Shown here piece by piece: positions 25,434-33,846 of a DNA stretch of 64,000 nt. The notes under the pieces are model-generated. The model saw nothing but the letters and a program-made list of their open reading frames with translations. It did no database searches and was not told the DNA's origin. The stretch comes from Fictibacillus terranigra (GTDB lineage: Bacteria > Bacillota > Bacilli > Bacillales > Fictibacillaceae). How positions within the stretch are numbered: position 1 is the first letter of the stretch; the number at the start of each line of letters is the position of its first letter. The position numbers and the translations under genes are program-made. The DNA lies in the NCBI RefSeq assembly GCF_030412265.1, contig NZ_JAUHLN010000004.1, forward strand, positions 248,001-312,000, in the 5' to 3' direction.

Positions 25434-26408
25434 ATGGCGATTTTTAAACAAGCTAAGCACTTTTGGACATATATCGTTCTTTCTCTCGTTATCTTTGGCG
25501 TTATTCAGTTCATGATTACAGGCCAAATGCTGAACCTCTTTTATGTCAACACCCTTATCTTTATCGCAATTAACATCATTTTGGCGGTTTCGCTTCACTT
25601 GATCATCGGAATCACCGGACAGTTTTCTATCGGACATGCCGGGTTTCTTGCAGTAGGAGCCTATGCCTCAGGAATTATTACTATGAAACTGGAGCTTCCG
25701 TTTGCAGCTGCACTCCTGATTGGAGGACTGGTAGCAGCATTGGCCGGTTTTATTATTGGGTTTCCGAGCCTTCGGCTGAGAGGAGATTATCTGGCCATCG
25801 CGACACTCGGATTTGGTGAGATTGTCCGTATTGTATTTTTAAATCTGGATTATGTCGGCGGAGCGAGCGGCATGCAAGTCAACCATTTGACGACGTGGCC
25901 ATGGGTCTTCGGCTGTATTCTTATTGCCATACTTGTGATCGTAAACTTTACAAATTCTACACACGGCCGGGCTTGTATTTCCATCCGGGAAGATGAAACC
26001 GCGGCTGATGCGATGGGAATCAATACAACCTATTATAAAGTTGCTGCTTTTGTGATCGGCGCCTTTTTTGCCGGCATAGCTGGTGGTCTGTATGCCCACA
26101 ACTTCTATATTATCCAGCCATCCAACTTTGGGTTTCTGAAATCATTCGATATTTTAATTTTCGTTGTGCTAGGCGGTCTGGGCTCCTTATCGGGTTCTGT
26201 TATTGCAGCAGTCCTTCTTACCGTTGTTTCCACGTTCCTGCAGGACTATCCTGAAACACGGATGATCATCTACAGCATTGTCCTCATTGTTGTTATGCTG
26301 TACCGTCCACAAGGCTTGATGGGGACGAAAGAGATCACATCGATCTTCAGTAAAGGAAAAAGGTCGAAGGGAGGAGCAAAGGATGGAAACAAACAAACCG
26401 TTGCTTAA
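25434..26408 (+). CDS. livM: Branched-chain amino acid ABC transporter permease LivM
   Basis: A 324-residue LivM-type permease with about nine helices. Family motifs are HLIIGITGQFSIGHAGFLAV near residue 60 and SIREDETAADAMGINTTYYK in the cytoplasmic loop that contacts the ATPases. It starts 11 bp after livH with AGGGGGAAC, and its 3' end overlaps livG by 26 bases. Confidence 0.93.
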   Translation: MAIFKQAKHFWTYIVLSLVIFGVIQFMITGQMLNLFYVNTLIFIAINIILAVSLHLIIGITGQFSIGHAGFLAVGAYASGIITMKLELPFAAALLIGGLVAALAGFIIGFPSLRLRGDYLAIATLGFGEIVRIVFLNLDYVGGASGMQVNHLTTWPWVFGCILIAILVIVNFTNSTHGRACISIREDETAADAMGINTTYYKVAAFVIGAFFAGIAGGLYAHNFYIIQPSNFGFLKSFDILIFVVLGGLGSLSGSVIAAVLLTVVSTFLQDYPETRMIIYSIVLIVVMLYRPQGLMGTKEITSIFSKGKRSKGGAKDGNKQTVA

Positions 26409-27162
26409 AGTAGACAACATTGGAATCCGTTTTGGCGGGCTAAGAGCGGTTTCTGACGTCAACATTGAATTGTTCCCGGGAGAGATGGCCGGGCTGATCG
26501 GACCGAACGGCGCGGGAAAAACCACCTTTTTTAATATGCTGACCGGGGTTTATGTGCCTACAGAAGGTCAGATCCTGCTGAACGGAAAAAAACTGAATAA
26601 CCTTCCTCCGTACAAGATTACGAGAAACGGAATCAGCCGGACGTTTCAGAACATACGGCTGTTTGGGGAATTATCTGTTATTGATAACGTAAAAGTGGCT
26701 TACCATTCTCAGGCCAAGCATACGCTGTTCAGCTCGATCCTCAGGCTTCCAGGACATTTTTCCGGAGAAAAAGAGATGGAAGAGAAGGCGACAGAATTCT
26801 TAAAGATCTTTAACTTAGATCGATTTAAGGATGAAAAAGCGAAGAACCTGCCATATGGCCAGCAGCGCCGCCTGGAGATCGCCCGTGCGCTTGCCGCAAA
26901 CCCGAAGCTGCTGCTGCTCGATGAGCCGGCGGCCGGGATGAATCCTCATGAAACAAAAGAACTCATGAATTTGATCGCCTTCATCCGGGAGCAATTCAAT
27001 CTGACCGTTCTTCTCATTGAACATGATATGCCGCTTGTCATGGGGGTTTGTGAGCGGATCTATGTTCTTGACCACGGCCAGCTCATCGCTGAAGGAACAC
27101 CATCAGAAATTAAAAATAACCCGAAAGTCATCGAGGCGTATCTGGGCGAGGAGGTTTCATAA
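26383..27162 (+). CDS. livG: Branched-chain amino acid ABC transporter ATP-binding protein LivG
   Basis: A 259-residue ATPase. Walker A GPNGAGKTTFFN is near residue 40, the Q-loop lies in SRTFQNIRLFG, the degenerate family signature is LPYGQQRRLEIARAL, Walker B is LLLLDEPAAGMNP and the switch His is in IEHDMPLVMG. The C-terminal tail NPKVIEAYLGEE is diagnostic for LivG. It overlaps livM upstream, and its stop overlaps the livF start (TAATG). Confidence 0.95.
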   Translation: METNKPLLKVDNIGIRFGGLRAVSDVNIELFPGEMAGLIGPNGAGKTTFFNMLTGVYVPTEGQILLNGKKLNNLPPYKITRNGISRTFQNIRLFGELSVIDNVKVAYHSQAKHTLFSSILRLPGHFSGEKEMEEKATEFLKIFNLDRFKDEKAKNLPYGQQRRLEIARALAANPKLLLLDEPAAGMNPHETKELMNLIAFIREQFNLTVLLIEHDMPLVMGVCERIYVLDHGQLIAEGTPSEIKNNPKVIEAYLGEEVS

Positions 27163-27869
27163 TGCTGAAGGTAGAGGATATAAATGTTTACTATGGCAAC
27201 ATTCAGGCGCTTGAAGGGATATCGCTGGAAATCCATCAAGGCGAGATCGTTACCTTGATCGGTGCGAACGGGGCCGGTAAAAGCACGCTGCTTAAAACCG
27301 TTTCAGGTCTGTTAAGGCCAAAGCAGGGAAAAATCCTCTATAAGGGGAAAGTTATTAATGGAAAAGCCGCTCAGACGATCGTAAAACAAGGAATCTCACA
27401 TGTGCCTGAGGGACGCCGTGTATTTGCAAATATGACGGTAGAGGAAAATCTGCAGCTTGGCGCGTTTTTAAGAAAGGACAAAGACGGGATCAAGCAGGAT
27501 ATGGAAAAGGTATATGATCTTTTTCCAAGATTGCTTGAACGGCTGAAGCAGCAGGCCGGAACTCTTTCAGGAGGGGAACAGCAGATGCTGGCCATGGGAC
27601 GGGCGCTGATGGCGCGCCCGCGGCTGCTCCTGCTGGACGAGCCTTCCATGGGGCTGGCCCCGCTATTGGTCAAAACCATCTTCCGGATCATTGAAGAGAT
27701 CAACCAGGCTGGAACAACCATTTTACTCGTAGAACAAAATGCCAATCTGGCACTTTCCATCGCGAACCGTGCGTATGTTGTGGAAACGGGCCGTATTGTG
27801 CTTTCTGGTGACGCGGCGGAGCTTACATCAAGTGAACAGGTAAAAATGGCTTACTTGGGCGGACACTAA
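27162..27869 (+). CDS. livF: Branched-chain amino acid ABC transporter ATP-binding protein LivF
   Basis: A 235-residue ATPase. It has Walker A GANGAGKSTLLKTVSG, the LivF-specific HVPEGRRVFANMTVEENLQL, signature LSGGEQQMLAMGRALM, Walker B LLLLDEPSMGLAP and LLVEQNANLALSIA. It is the last gene of the operon, coupled to livG by TAATG and ended by the hairpin at 27886. Confidence 0.95.
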   Translation: MLKVEDINVYYGNIQALEGISLEIHQGEIVTLIGANGAGKSTLLKTVSGLLRPKQGKILYKGKVINGKAAQTIVKQGISHVPEGRRVFANMTVEENLQLGAFLRKDKDGIKQDMEKVYDLFPRLLERLKQQAGTLSGGEQQMLAMGRALMARPRLLLLDEPSMGLAPLLVKTIFRIIEEINQAGTTILLVEQNANLALSIANRAYVVETGRIVLSGDAAELTSSEQVKMAYLGGH

Positions 27870-27885
27870 TAGAATACAAGGAATG

Positions 27886-27915
27886 AAAAACCGGTCCTGT
27901 TGAAGGACCGGTTTA
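27886..27915 (+). terminator. Terminator of the liv operon
   Basis: AAACCGGTCC/GGACCGGTTT stem with loop TGTTGA. The stem sequence is the same as in the glnS terminator, although the T-run is short. Confidence 0.75.
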
Positions 27916-28044
27916 TGTATGTTCCAGGGTTAAGCAGGCAATGGATATAGAAATGAAGATTTATCGTATAAGCTGATCATTGTGTGAATTTCGCATTTAA
28001 CGCTATAATTCACAAAAAAGATATTCTGCGGGAAGGGGGTCCAT

Positions 28045-30207
28045 ATGAGGTATTGGCACCGTTTGCTCGCTTCGGATCCTGGCCGGAAGCGGTTAAGGAC
28101 GGCGAGCAAAGTGACGCTGAGTGTGATCAGTTCGGTAATGGTCATGCTGATTATCATCCTATATGCCGGTGGACAGGTCACGGCTGCTATTTTTGCAGGT
28201 GTCGTTGGCATGATGGGCATTCTTGTGGTTAACGATGACACGGAAAAAGAAAAGAAACTGACGACGGTTCTGCTTGCACTCTCGAGTGCGTGTTCCCTCA
28301 CGATCGGTTCTTGGCTGGCCAAATGGGGAATGGCCGCTGATTTATTTTTGCTGCTTGTTGTGTTTTTGGCTCTTTACCTTCAGCGCTTTGGCAGCCGCTA
28401 CTTTTCAATCTGCATGATCGCTTTCATGTCCTTTTATTTTGCAACGCTTCTTAAAGTTGATTTCACACAGGTTCCATGGCTCTTCGCTTCGATTCTGACG
28501 GGAATCTTATTTGCCTATTTCTACAACTTTATCCTCATTCATGACAAGCCGGAAGAAGTTTTAAAACGGTCCATGGCTTCATTTCATATTCAGGCAAATT
28601 TAACCTTGAACCTTGTTATTGAGATTGTCAGGGATATTAAAATGGACAAGCAGAGATTGTTAAACCTCGACCGGAATGTGAAAAAACTTGGAGATTATGC
28701 TCGCGTCGTCTCCAATGAGCTTGGCACGACAGAACCAGGGGAAATTTGGCCGGGGCTAAGCACGAGTCAGCTTCGCCTCTACATTTTTGATACCGCAATG
28801 CTGATGGAAACGCTGTCGCCGTCCATACGGCGTTTAAAAGAGCATCGTGCGCTTGAAAACCATGCGATACGTTCCTCGCTGCTGCAAGTTATACAATCCA
28901 TTCGCGAAGCTGAAGTGCTCAACAGGGAACAGGTTCATTATCTGGAAAACGCAGCAGCCAGTTTGCAGACTCTTCGTGAGCTGCTTTGGACCTTGAACCC
29001 GGATGAGGATAATGGGGAATGGCTTTACTTGATCCGCCGGATTGAGTCCATCGCCAACCATATTATTGATGGCGCCTTCGGCCTTCAGCAGTCTCTCCAG
29101 CAGGCGAATGAGCATCATATCGGCCAGCGGACGGAGGAGCAAGAGAATGACGAACAAGAAGAGCAGGATGAGGAGTATGGAATCCGCCCGACGACCAAGA
29201 AGGCCATTCAGGCTCTGATTGCGGGAGGTTTATCCATCGTTCTCGGGCATATCTATTCTCCAGCTCATCAATATTGGATTTTATTGTCCTGTTTTGTTGT
29301 TCTTCTTGGTACGGAGACTGTCGGCCGTACACTCGTGAAAGCAGTACAGAGGAGCATAGGAACGTTTCTGGGGGCGATTGCGGGGTTCATTATCGCTATG
29401 TACCTAACCGGCATCCAGGATATTGTCATGTTGTTCATTTGTGTTTTCCTCGCTTTTTACCTGCTGCCGATCTCTTATACGCTGATGATGTTCTGGATCA
29501 CGATGCTGCTGGCATTAATGTATGATATCCTCCTTGGCGGCATCAACCAGCAGTTAATGATCGCACGTGTTATTGACACTGTTGCCGGGGTAGGATTGGG
29601 ATTTGCAGTATCTGCCCTCATCTATCCGCACCGGACACGGGATAAGGTGACTACTTCGACGGTTGAATATTTGAATTCGCTAAAGGAATATGTGAACAAC
29701 TATATTGACCGGTTCAGTGAGAAACATACAGCTTTTAACCTTGCTGACCTTGCATTGGAGCTCGATCAGCTGCTGGAGACGTTAATCGAGGACGCAAGCC
29801 CTTTATACAGAGGGTGGTTTGGCCGTTCGGGCATACAGCAGCAGCTAACGGTATTAACGGCCATTAATTTTTACGCCAAGCATCTCACGGCTTCTTCTAC
29901 AAGAAAAAGCCAGCTGAATACGGACGAGAGGTTTGAGGATCTGTTAAACCATGTTCAGCGCTCACTGACGGAAAATATTGATGCACTGTCCGCGGCGGTA
30001 AGGGGAGAGGGGCAGGCGCGAATTGTCAATCTGGATGAAGAACGGAGACAGGTGGAGCGCCTGCCGGAAAAATCCAAATCCAATGATCATGAATTGCTCA
30101 ACCATCTCCGCCTGCTGCATAATGTCCATTATATCTGGCGGATCAATGAGTCGATCGTATATCTGGCCCGACAGCTTGGTGCGGAGCCGAAGAGCAAAGA
30201 TCAGTGA
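28045..30207 (+). CDS. FUSC-family membrane protein (aromatic acid/fusaric acid exporter-like)
   Basis: A 720-residue protein with two hydrophobic blocks, at residues 25-170 and 395-530, each of about five to six helices, separated by a helical cytoplasmic domain and followed by a second one. This duplicated layout with ARTIFAG-like TAAIFAGVVGMMGILVVNDD matches the FUSC/YccS/ArAE superfamily, associated with efflux of aromatic acids. A glutamate-rich stretch (TEEQENDEQEEQDEEYG) lies before the second membrane block. GGAAGGGGG precedes the ATG at the right distance. No membrane-fusion partner is encoded nearby, as expected in a Gram-positive. Confidence 0.82.
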   Translation: MRYWHRLLASDPGRKRLRTASKVTLSVISSVMVMLIIILYAGGQVTAAIFAGVVGMMGILVVNDDTEKEKKLTTVLLALSSACSLTIGSWLAKWGMAADLFLLLVVFLALYLQRFGSRYFSICMIAFMSFYFATLLKVDFTQVPWLFASILTGILFAYFYNFILIHDKPEEVLKRSMASFHIQANLTLNLVIEIVRDIKMDKQRLLNLDRNVKKLGDYARVVSNELGTTEPGEIWPGLSTSQLRLYIFDTAMLMETLSPSIRRLKEHRALENHAIRSSLLQVIQSIREAEVLNREQVHYLENAAASLQTLRELLWTLNPDEDNGEWLYLIRRIESIANHIIDGAFGLQQSLQQANEHHIGQRTEEQENDEQEEQDEEYGIRPTTKKAIQALIAGGLSIVLGHIYSPAHQYWILLSCFVVLLGTETVGRTLVKAVQRSIGTFLGAIAGFIIAMYLTGIQDIVMLFICVFLAFYLLPISYTLMMFWITMLLALMYDILLGGINQQLMIARVIDTVAGVGLGFAVSALIYPHRTRDKVTTSTVEYLNSLKEYVNNYIDRFSEKHTAFNLADLALELDQLLETLIEDASPLYRGWFGRSGIQQQLTVLTAINFYAKHLTASSTRKSQLNTDERFEDLLNHVQRSLTENIDALSAAVRGEGQARIVNLDEERRQVERLPEKSKSNDHELLNHLRLLHNVHYIWRINESIVYLARQLGAEPKSKDQ

Positions 30208-30638
30208 CAGGCGAGATAACGGGACGATGCACAGCTTTGGCAGGTTTTCTGATCGAAGCGCTGTTCTGGGGGGAATTTAACGCTGCAGTATTGGCAAGTC
30301 CGATACTGCTTTTTTCGTAAACGAATCGTTGTAATCAATGTGTTTAATATTCTCTCATGCCGTTCCTCCCTGCTGCTTGTTTCCAGGGCCTCCCATTTGA
30401 TCAGCTGCCGTTTTACCATCGAGGGCGCGTGCCGAGAAGGATCTGTCTTTTTCATAGAATGATAGCCGAATTGCAAGCCGTCCTCATCTCGGCAGATAAA
30501 AAAGACCGGGTTTTCTTCGCAAAATCCTTCAACGGTAAACAAGTAGGTTTTTAGGGCATGATCCTTTTTTATATCAATTTTTTCCTGATGGATGAGGCGG
30601 GACAGCCAGCGAACCGCCTGCGCCTTAGTAGATTTCAT
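30201..30638 (-). CDS. Hypothetical protein with C-terminal zinc-ribbon-like cysteines
   Basis: A 145-residue protein of unknown function. The C-terminus holds two CxxC pairs (RTCQYCSVKF and KTCQSCASSR) spaced as in a treble-clef or zinc ribbon. The N-terminal part (AQAVRWLSRLIHQEKIDIKK) suggests a small nucleic-acid-binding or regulatory role, but no family is recognised. AAAGGAAATGG precedes the ATG. Its 3' end overlaps the FUSC gene end by 7 bases in convergent orientation. The 246 bp upstream, to 30884, show no other gene. Confidence 0.7.
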   Translation of the reverse strand: MKSTKAQAVRWLSRLIHQEKIDIKKDHALKTYLFTVEGFCEENPVFFICRDEDGLQFGYHSMKKTDPSRHAPSMVKRQLIKWEALETSSREERHERILNTLITTIRLRKKQYRTCQYCSVKFPPEQRFDQKTCQSCASSRYLACH

Positions 30639-30884
30639 ACACCATTTCCTTTCTTTCTCAGATTATAAAGCATATGGAACAAAAGAACTAGATAGTTATT
30701 AGATAATTTCGGCATATTAAGCCAAAACTCCTTTATCTCCAAAAAAATAACAATATTCCTCATTTTTGTGTGAAGAAACAGGGAATATTGACCTATTCCA
30801 AGCAATAAAAATAGAGGGAAGGCAGGAGGAGACCGGCGTTTAAAAGAAGTAAATACATACGGAATTAAACAAAAGGAGTTAAAC

Positions 30885-31829
30885 ATGGAGATCATCGACT
30901 TTCATTGTGATGCATTATTAAAACTGTATGAAGGAAAAGGGAAGCTTAAGTTTGCAAATTCACCCGAGCTGGAAACGAATAAGGAGCGGCTGAAAAAGGG
31001 GCAGGTAAAAGTGCAATGCTTTGCCATTTTTATTGAGCCAGAGATTCCATCCGACCAGAAGTTCCAGGCAGCGCTAGGCCAGGTAGATTACTTTTATAAA
31101 GAGGTGCTGGGAAAAAATCCGGAGATAAAGCACATACGCAGCTGGGAGGAATTTAACGGAGTTCAGGACGGAGAAATTGGTGCGATGCTGACTCTGGAAG
31201 GGGTAGACGCTATTGGAAATGATCTTTCCAAGCTGCATATCCTCCATCAGCTAGGTGTACTTTCTGTCGGATTAACATGGAATACGGCGAACCTGGCGGC
31301 TGACGGAGCCGGAGAGCCCCGTGGCGGTGGCCTTACCCTGTTTGGAAAAGAGGTGGTTCACTTCCATAACCAGCATCAGATCCTCACCGACGTTTCCCAT
31401 TTAAGTGAGATGGCTTTCTGGGATGTTCTGGACATCGCGGATTATCCGTTTGCCAGCCATTCCAATTCCAAAGAACTGTGTGACCATCCAAGAAATCTAA
31501 CCGATGAACAGGCAAGTGCCATGTTTGAAAAAGGCGGAACGATCCATGTCGTATATAATCCCCCTTTTATTAATCAGGAACAGACAACAGCTTCTATTTC
31601 TGACCTTATCAAACACATCGATCGCTTTTGCGCACTTGGCGGAGTGCGGCAGATTGGCTTGGGCTCTGACTTTGATGGGATCGCCAATTTTGTCACTGGT
31701 TTGGAGAACGCGTCCAAAAGCCAGAACTTGATCAATGAATTGCTTAAGCACTATACCGAGGATCAGGTGAGGGGATTTGCATTTGATAACTTTATGAATC
31801 ACCGGCCGAATGTGAGAAAAGTAAAGTGA
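30885..31829 (+). CDS. Membrane dipeptidase-like peptidase, family M19
   Basis: A 314-residue M19 (renal dipeptidase-type) enzyme. The metal ligands are visible: HCD in IIDFHCDALLKLYEG (residues 7-9), the bridging Glu in AMLTLEGVDAIG, His in ILTDVSHLSEMAFW and His in FASHSNSKELCDHPRNLTDE, and Asp in QIGLGSDFDG. It should hydrolyse dipeptides with broad specificity, in the cytoplasm because no signal peptide is present. AAAAGGAG precedes the ATG. It is followed 53 bp later by an alpha/beta hydrolase gene. Confidence 0.9.
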   Translation: MEIIDFHCDALLKLYEGKGKLKFANSPELETNKERLKKGQVKVQCFAIFIEPEIPSDQKFQAALGQVDYFYKEVLGKNPEIKHIRSWEEFNGVQDGEIGAMLTLEGVDAIGNDLSKLHILHQLGVLSVGLTWNTANLAADGAGEPRGGGLTLFGKEVVHFHNQHQILTDVSHLSEMAFWDVLDIADYPFASHSNSKELCDHPRNLTDEQASAMFEKGGTIHVVYNPPFINQEQTTASISDLIKHIDRFCALGGVRQIGLGSDFDGIANFVTGLENASKSQNLINELLKHYTEDQVRGFAFDNFMNHRPNVRKVK

Positions 31830-31882
31830 TAACTTCAAGCTGATGATAGGATAAAGCCCATTTAGGGAAGGGAGCGAGAGGC

Positions 31883-32695
31883 ATGCCTTTTACGAAGATT
31901 GAAGATCAGGTAGAACTCTTTTATGAAGAACGGGGAACGGGAAGGCCTGTAATATTTATCCATGGTGTATGGATGAGCAGCAAATTTTTTCATAAACAGC
32001 TTTCTGCTGCTTCTAAGCATTACCGAACCATCGTGCTGGACTTAAGAGGCCATGGCAGCTCCTCGATGGTTCATCATGGACACACGATCGCTCAATACGC
32101 ACGTGATCTAAACGCTTTTATTCAAAAGCTGGATTTGAAGAATGTCGTATTGGCAGGCTGGTCGATGGGGGCATTTGTGATTTGGGATTACCTACAGCAA
32201 TTTGGTGAAAACAGCGTAAAAGGCACAGTTATTATTGACGAACTCGCTTCTGATTTTAAATGGCCTGATTTCTCGATCGGAGCGTTTGATCTGCCTGCAC
32301 TGACACAGTTTATGAGAGACGTTCAGAATAACCGTAGGGCAGTGCTTGAAGGGTTTGTACCTCTCATGTTCAAAGAGGAACTGTCCAAGGACGATTTTTC
32401 CTGGATGATGGAGGAAGTTACAAAAATGCCGGAGTCGATTGCAAGTGCCACATTGTTCGATCAATCGATTGTCGATTACCGAGATTTTTTAAGTGAAATT
32501 AAAAAACCAACATTGCTTTGTTTTGGAAGAGAAGAAAAGCTTATACCTGTAGCTGCGGGTGAACATCTGCACGAGAACATACCTAATTCCCGGCTGGAGA
32601 TCTTTGAGCAAAGCTGCCATTGTCCATTTCTTGAAGAAAGTGAGAAATTCAATAGTGTGCTCGAACAATTTGTTGGATCATTGGACGATTTCTGA
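31883..32695 (+). CDS. Alpha/beta hydrolase
   Basis: A 270-residue alpha/beta hydrolase-fold enzyme. The oxyanion region is FIHGVWMSSKFF, the nucleophile elbow LAGWSMGAFVIW (Ser), the acid in LCFGREEKLIPVAAGEHL, and the catalytic His in FEQSCHCPFLEES. It resembles haloperoxidase- and esterase-type hydrolases of Bacillus; the substrate is unknown. GGGAGCGAGAGGC precedes the ATG. It is followed by a second hydrolase gene on the same strand. Confidence 0.88.
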   Translation: MPFTKIEDQVELFYEERGTGRPVIFIHGVWMSSKFFHKQLSAASKHYRTIVLDLRGHGSSSMVHHGHTIAQYARDLNAFIQKLDLKNVVLAGWSMGAFVIWDYLQQFGENSVKGTVIIDELASDFKWPDFSIGAFDLPALTQFMRDVQNNRRAVLEGFVPLMFKEELSKDDFSWMMEEVTKMPESIASATLFDQSIVDYRDFLSEIKKPTLLCFGREEKLIPVAAGEHLHENIPNSRLEIFEQSCHCPFLEESEKFNSVLEQFVGSLDDF

Positions 32696-32780
32696 CTTTG
32701 AAAACAAAAAGAAAGCAGGACTCACGCCCGTTTAAACGAAGTGTAAGGTGTATAAATCCCTTAGATGGAAGGTGATTTCT

Positions 32781-33542
32781 GTGGAAGACAGAGCATTGCA
32801 GTATCCGGTCTTGAAAGATGCACAGCCGTTTTATTTTGAAGGGAGCCATGTGGGTATATTGGTTTCGCATGGCTTTACAGGTTCTACACAGAGCATGCTG
32901 CCGCTCGGCAGGGCTTACGCTGAAGCTGGCTATACCGTATGCGGCCCCAGACTGAAAGGGCATGGCACTCATTATGAGGACATGGAACAGAGCAATTACC
33001 AGGACTGGGTGGCTTCTGTGGAGGAAGGCTATCAATGGCTGAAAGAACGCTGTGATACGATCTATGTAACCGGGCTTTCCATGGGTGGCACTTTAACCCT
33101 CTATCTAGCTGAAAAATATCCAGAGATTAAAGGGATTATTCCCATTAATGCGGCGGTAGAGATTCCAGAGATGGAGCCGTTAAAAGATGCAGCTGAGCCC
33201 CGGTTTCTGGACGCGATTGGTTCAGATATCAAAAAAGAGGGTGTTCTAGAACTTGCCTATGAAAAAACACCGGTTCAATCGGTTAAGGAAATTTTAAAGC
33301 TGATGGAGGAAGTCAAGGATCAGCTTGACCGGATAACGTGTCCTGCCTTCATTTTCGTTTCGGAGGAAGATCATGTTGTTCCGCCTCTCAATTCTCAGTT
33401 AATCTTTGAACGAATTTCTTCTGAGGATAAAGAACTGTTTTATATGAGTGACAGCTATCATGTGGCAACGCTTGATCATGATCAAGAGGCTATTATTGAA
33501 AATACCCTTGCCTTTATTCAAAGGCAGCTTGGTAAATCATAA
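32781..33542 (+). CDS. Carboxylesterase/monoacylglycerol lipase (Est30/YvaK-like)
   Basis: A 253-residue esterase of the Est30 family. It has the oxyanion motif VSHGFTGSTQSM, nucleophile Ser in VTGLSMGGTLTLYLA, Asp in FVSEEDHVVPP and His in SDSYHVATLDHD. I start at the GTG at 32781, preceded by GGAAGGTGA; an in-frame ATG at 32748 adds 11 residues that are not homologous to the family. B. subtilis YvaK is the likely counterpart. A terminator follows at 33546. Confidence 0.88.
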   Translation: MEDRALQYPVLKDAQPFYFEGSHVGILVSHGFTGSTQSMLPLGRAYAEAGYTVCGPRLKGHGTHYEDMEQSNYQDWVASVEEGYQWLKERCDTIYVTGLSMGGTLTLYLAEKYPEIKGIIPINAAVEIPEMEPLKDAAEPRFLDAIGSDIKKEGVLELAYEKTPVQSVKEILKLMEEVKDQLDRITCPAFIFVSEEDHVVPPLNSQLIFERISSEDKELFYMSDSYHVATLDHDQEAIIENTLAFIQRQLGKS

Positions 33543-33545
33543 GCA

Positions 33546-33576
33546 GAAGCCAGCTTTTAAGCCGGCTTCTTTTTTA
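33546..33576 (+). terminator. Rho-independent terminator
   Basis: GAAGCCAGC/GCCGGCTTC stem with TTTTAA loop and a T-run, 4 bases after the esterase stop. Confidence 0.87.
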
Positions 33577-33590
33577 TCGTACAAAGGATA

Positions 33591-33640
33591 AAATAAAGTG
33601 GGGTTCTGTCGTGGAATACTGACAGAACCTTACTTTATTT
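33591..33640. repeat. Twenty-base-pair intergenic hairpin
   Basis: AAATAAAGTGGGGTTCTGTC and GACAGAACCTTACTTTATTT form a 20-bp RNA stem (two G-U pairs) around a 10-base loop. There is no T-run and no gene between it and the preceding terminator. It could be a small mobile repeat or a structured RNA. Confidence 0.65.
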
Positions 33641-33769
33641 CCCCTGTTCTATGAATATTCCCTCGGAAATAATCGAAAAACCACAAATATTGCTCGGGAT
33701 TACAAGGTAATACTCGAAGGTATAGTATTTTTAGAGAGGACATTTGTTTCTTCTGTGTGGAAAATACCC

Positions 33770-33798
33770 TTGCATCTTATACTGAAACGCGCAATAAT
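33770..33798 (+). promoter_or_regulatory. Sigma-A-type promoter of the aspartokinase gene
   Basis: TTGCAT, 17-base spacer, AATAAT. A near-palindrome ATTTACCGGTTAAAT follows at 33809-33823, just upstream of the ribosome-binding site, and could be an operator. Confidence 0.55.
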
Positions 33799-33846
33799 AG
33801 TAACTAAAATTTACCGGTTAAATTCTAACAGTAGGGGATGTTAAAA

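Noticed and set aside
30635-30895. Minus-strand 86-codon open frame before the M19 dipeptidase gene
   Set aside because: Low-complexity hydrophobic translation of AT-rich intergenic DNA, no good start site, overlaps the dipeptidase start.
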